NCBI GenBank assembly: GCA_016212515.1 | Contig: JACRFZ010000031.1 | Coordinates: 62,001 to 126,000 of the forward strand | Source of the DNA: Candidatus Melainabacteria bacterium | GTDB lineage: Bacteria; Cyanobacteriota; Vampirovibrionia; Obscuribacterales; Obscuribacteraceae | Direction of reading: 5' to 3' | Length of the DNA: 64,000 nt | In this document: positions 61,451 to 64,000 of the stretch, piece after piece | Position numbering within the stretch: position 1 is the first letter of the stretch | Layout: each line of letters starts with the position of its first letter | The notes under the pieces: model-generated | Databases searched by the model: none | What the model was told of the DNA's origin: nothing | The model's input: only the letters and a program-made list of their open reading frames with translations | Program-made: the position numbers and the translations under genes

Positions 61451-63347
61451 GCGCTACCTCGCTTTCTTCCCAGAGCTCAGTTTCATCCAACATTTCTTCA
61501 GTGTGAACTGAGTCTTTACTTGAATCTATCGTTGGTAATGCGATACACAGGGAGGTGCTTTCATTGCTATTGCCGATAATTTCGATATGCCCGCCATGAG
61601 CTTTGATAATCGCCTGCGCAACTGGAAGAGCCAAACCTGCTTGCATACCGCCCATTGCTGAGGACGTTGCGTAGCGCTCAAATAATAGGTTTCGCTCAGT
61701 GGCGGCTATCGGTTGGCCGCTGTCATTAAAATGTAGCTTTACCAGTCCATCGTTGACTGTGGTTTCGATCTTTACTGAGGTGCCGCTTGGCGCACGGTTG
61801 ATAGAAAATTCCAAAATGCTTGCGATTGCTCCGGTCAGTCTAGATTGATCTGCTTCGATGAAGCAGTCATCATCCGGCCCTACGATGGTTACCTTCTTCT
61901 GAAGGGCAAGGGGTTGAAGGTTTTCCTTGACCAGAGAGATAACATTATAGGTATGCAGGGTCTCTTTCCGTAAGTCTCCGCGCCCCGCGCCCATCTTCTC
62001 CAGTTCAAGCAAACCGTCGACCACTTTGTTGAGCTGGGCGAGTTTTTCTTCTACGGTAAGGAGTTTGCTTGCAATTCCTTTTGGAATTTCGCCGCGCTTT
62101 CCGGCTTCTATAGTTTCCAGACTAACACCGAGGGAACAAAGCGGCATGCGCAGATCGTGACTGACCATGGCTATGAACCTGCTCTTTAAGCGTTCTGCGC
62201 TTTTGGACGCACTGATATCGCGGACTACGCAGGTATAACTCTTTCTCGAAGAAGACCAGGAGACCGACCATCGGAATATGCCTGATCTTCCATTACCGCA
62301 GAGAATAGTCGTTTCAATAATCTCAGGGCGCGAGAAAGTTTTAGGTTGTTCAATTTCTGCTAACGCTTGATGTCGGCGTGCTGCCTTGAAAGCGGCTGAT
62401 GTGTTTGGTACCAGGGCTGGAGGTACTATAGTGAGCACTGATCTGCCGAGTAAATCGTCGGCTTGATAGTGCCACAGTCTTTCTGCAGCATGGTTTATTA
62501 CGGTGAATTTTAGCTTTTCATCCACCGTGCAGAGGAGTTCTACCGCATTGTCGAGGATTATCGACTGCTGCTTTCTTGAAATAGCCAGAACCATGCTGAC
62601 TGTATGAAGCAAGCTGTCGAGATCTGCAATTTCATCCCTTCCAGCCAGCGGTGGATGCAGTACTTGTCCGCTAGCAAGAGATTGAATGTTTGTCTGAATT
62701 GCTTTTAATCTTTTGGCTGTGTCAGCCGAAAAAAAGTACATCAGCGCTAAAGTGAGACTGCAGCAGGTGATACTTATGGCTGTGAGAGCGAGCAGTAGCT
62801 CTGATCTCATTGCCGCGATTTGTGCCGGCTCATTCTCTTTTGTGGAGCGTTCCATGTCCACTATAGATTTTGAGAAGTTCTCGAAGGCTATGCCTGTTGC
62901 AAAGGCCTGATTGCGGAGAAAATTGAACTTATCGGATTCTTTGCGGTCGGGCTTTCTATAAAAAAGTTCGGCTCGATCTATCAGTCTGAGTATTTCGTTC
63001 TTAAGTATCTCGGCTTGCAGAACGACTTCGCTTTGATTTGAGGCAAGCCGGCTTTCAGAGAAATTATCGGTCAGTCGCCTTTTGATATTCTCAAGTCTTC
63101 TCTCGGTTAGCCTGGCATCAGTGGAGACTGGCAAACTCCCGATTTGAAGAATTGCATTGGCGCCGGTGCTGCCAATTTGCTCAAGTTTGAAAAGGGTGGC
63201 TCTTTCACTATCCAGCTTGTGGAGTTGTTGCTCATTTTTGTCGAGGAGAAAGGCCAGTCCGGTTATGCTAACTATTTCGTAAGTAATAGGCAAAAGCACA
63301 AGTACTAATCCCTTTTGTCCGGCTGTGAGACTGGAAAAGAGATTCAA
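61437..63347 (-). CDS. Histidine kinase with His but degenerate ATP-binding domain
   Basis: A 636-residue membrane kinase of the same layout: helix 1 (GQKGLVLVLLPITYEIVSIT), an external domain to about 180, helix 2 (ELLLALTAISITCCSLTLAL), PAS-like domain (258-375), DHp and a C-terminal ATPase-like domain. The H box is normal, MVSHDLRMPL with His397. The ATP-binding part is degraded: the N box region reads SILEFSINRAPSG (about 510-522) without the metal-binding Asn residues, G1 is DSGQP (542-546) instead of DxGxG, and G2 is QAGLALPV instead of GxGLGLAI. FERY and AHGG remain. It should accept phosphate but not make it alone. An acidic tail (TEEMLDETELWEESE) ends the protein. Confidence 0.93.
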   Translation of the reverse strand: MNLFSSLTAGQKGLVLVLLPITYEIVSITGLAFLLDKNEQQLHKLDSERATLFKLEQIGSTGANAILQIGSLPVSTDARLTERRLENIKRRLTDNFSESRLASNQSEVVLQAEILKNEILRLIDRAELFYRKPDRKESDKFNFLRNQAFATGIAFENFSKSIVDMERSTKENEPAQIAAMRSELLLALTAISITCCSLTLALMYFFSADTAKRLKAIQTNIQSLASGQVLHPPLAGRDEIADLDSLLHTVSMVLAISRKQQSIILDNAVELLCTVDEKLKFTVINHAAERLWHYQADDLLGRSVLTIVPPALVPNTSAAFKAARRHQALAEIEQPKTFSRPEIIETTILCGNGRSGIFRWSVSWSSSRKSYTCVVRDISASKSAERLKSRFIAMVSHDLRMPLCSLGVSLETIEAGKRGEIPKGIASKLLTVEEKLAQLNKVVDGLLELEKMGAGRGDLRKETLHTYNVISLVKENLQPLALQKKVTIVGPDDDCFIEADQSRLTGAIASILEFSINRAPSGTSVKIETTVNDGLVKLHFNDSGQPIAATERNLLFERYATSSAMGGMQAGLALPVAQAIIKAHGGHIEIIGNSNESTSLCIALPTIDSSKDSVHTEEMLDETELWEESEVAHESP

Positions 63348-63457
63348 GAGAGTACCGTCCGTGCTTGCTGCGCCCAGGGAACCTGGTTCTGTTCGATGAA
63401 TCTTATGTTACCAGGGTGAGCGGAGCGTTGGTTGCACGCTTCGTTTTGTTGGGTGGG

Positions 63458-63463
63458 TATAAT
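63458..63463 (+). promoter_or_regulatory. Probable -10 box of the response regulator gene
   Basis: An exact TATAAT stands 26 bases before the ATG of the regulator at 63490. The best -35 candidate, TTGCAC at 63432-63437, is spaced 20 bases away, longer than the usual 17. The 142-base region between the regulator and the kinases must also carry the kinase promoter in the other direction. Confidence 0.5.
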
Positions 63464-63489
63464 TTAGATTCCTTCGAAGATAAGTCTAA

Positions 63490-64000
63490 ATGGCTAAAAT
63501 TCTACTTGTAGAAGATGACAAAGAACTTTCAGAGCAACTGTCAGCCTGGTTTGCTAGCGAAGGTCATTTGCTGGAGGTTGCTGCTACAGGGGAAGATGCC
63601 GTCCAACTGCTCAGGTGTTTCCCTTATGACGTTCTGCTTCTAGATTGGACTTTGCCGGGTCTGAGCGGTTTGGATGTCTGTAAAGCGTATATACACACCG
63701 GTGGGTTGGCAAAAATTATTTTCCTTACAGGGCGCGGGGATATTGTAGACAAGGAATCGGCGCTGGATTTGGGGGCAGATGATTATGTTACCAAGCCGTT
63801 CGAGGTGCGAGAATTGGCGGCACGTGTCCGCTCGGTGTTACGGAGACCTGGAGGTACTGGTCCCTGTCATCTGCAATTCGGAAGTATTGTCCTGGATCCG
63901 GCTCTGCGCACTGTCTGTTGCGGTGACCGGATCGAACGCCTGATGAAGCGAGAGGCGTTAATTTTGGAGTTTATGATGCGCCATCCGAATCGAGTTTACT
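63490..64000 (+). CDS. OmpR-family response regulator, cut by the window end
   Basis: The first 170 codons of a regulator closely similar to the one at 21292. The receiver domain has VEDD at its start, Asp52 in LLLDWTLPGLSG, Thr in IFLTGRGD and Lys in VTKPFE. A winged-helix domain begins (LQFGSIVLDPALRTV, MKREALILEFMMRHPNR) and runs off the window. It is divergent from the complementary kinase pair and is their probable target. The start is ATG 63490. Confidence 0.93.
   Translation, partial: MAKILLVEDDKELSEQLSAWFASEGHLLEVAATGEDAVQLLRCFPYDVLLLDWTLPGLSGLDVCKAYIHTGGLAKIIFLTGRGDIVDKESALDLGADDYVTKPFEVRELAARVRSVLRRPGGTGPCHLQFGSIVLDPALRTVCCGDRIERLMKREALILEFMMRHPNRVY

Overview
The window is a dense bacterial chromosome segment of roughly 50-55% G+C with frequent TTG and GTG starts, no rRNA, tRNA, prophage, insertion sequence or CRISPR array that I can see. 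The gene content points, as an inference only, to the non-photosynthetic sister group of Cyanobacteria (Vampirovibrionia/Melainabacteria, perhaps Obscuribacterales). It combines a Tad/Flp pilus, many two-component and Ser/Thr kinases with leucine-rich repeats, FHA and MshEN-like proteins, zinc-ribbon proteins of a cyanobacterial type, many TPR proteins, and large hydrophilic RHS-like proteins without signal peptides. No marker gene that would settle the phylum is present apart from tsaD.

Layout. 1-11.0 kb: a cyclase-like helical-repeat protein, then a Tad pilus locus (two Flp pilins, CpaB, CpaE, CpaF, TadB, TadC, a DUF192 protein, a GT87-like membrane protein). The expected secretin/CpaD position between cpaB and cpaE is empty and holds hairpin repeats. 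The prepilin peptidase lies about 33 kb away (42.5-43.1 kb) next to ridA. 11.0-21.0 kb: an aldo/keto reductase, a secreted TPR protein, and three further large GT-C-like membrane proteins with an S33 proline-iminopeptidase-like hydrolase. 21.2-23.6 kb: a response regulator divergent from a canonical histidine kinase. 24.7-27.9 kb: an exported guanine deaminase followed by a Tat-exported, probably bicovalent flavoprotein oxidase. 28-34.5 kb: a membrane protein, a parallel beta-helix protein with a structured leader and a possible leader peptide, a C39-like peptidase, an MshEN/TPR protein and a glyoxalase-fold protein.

34.5-38.8 kb: two tandem Ser/Thr kinase-LRR receptor genes. The downstream one is broken by an in-frame amber codon and has lost the catalytic-loop Asn. 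39-46 kb: a GT87-like protein, an exported amidohydrolase, the prepilin peptidase, RidA and three glycine-rich secreted proteins. 46.3-53.2 kb: tsaD, a zinc-ribbon protein, FHA and J-like/MshEN genes, an RHS-like protein, a phosphohexomutase and a DivIC/FtsB-like protein. 53.2-56.2 kb: small secreted and membrane proteins and a CPBP protease, closed by three strong consecutive hairpins.

56.4-64 kb: an RHS-like repeat protein, a TPR protein, and the item I find most interesting: two overlapping histidine kinase genes that look complementary. The upstream kinase keeps the phospho-accepting His but has a degenerate ATP-binding domain. The downstream one has a canonical ATP-binding domain but carries Gly in place of the His. 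A divergent OmpR-type regulator, cut by the window end, sits beside them behind a good sigma70-like -10 box. I infer that the two kinases work as an obligate trans-phosphorylating pair.
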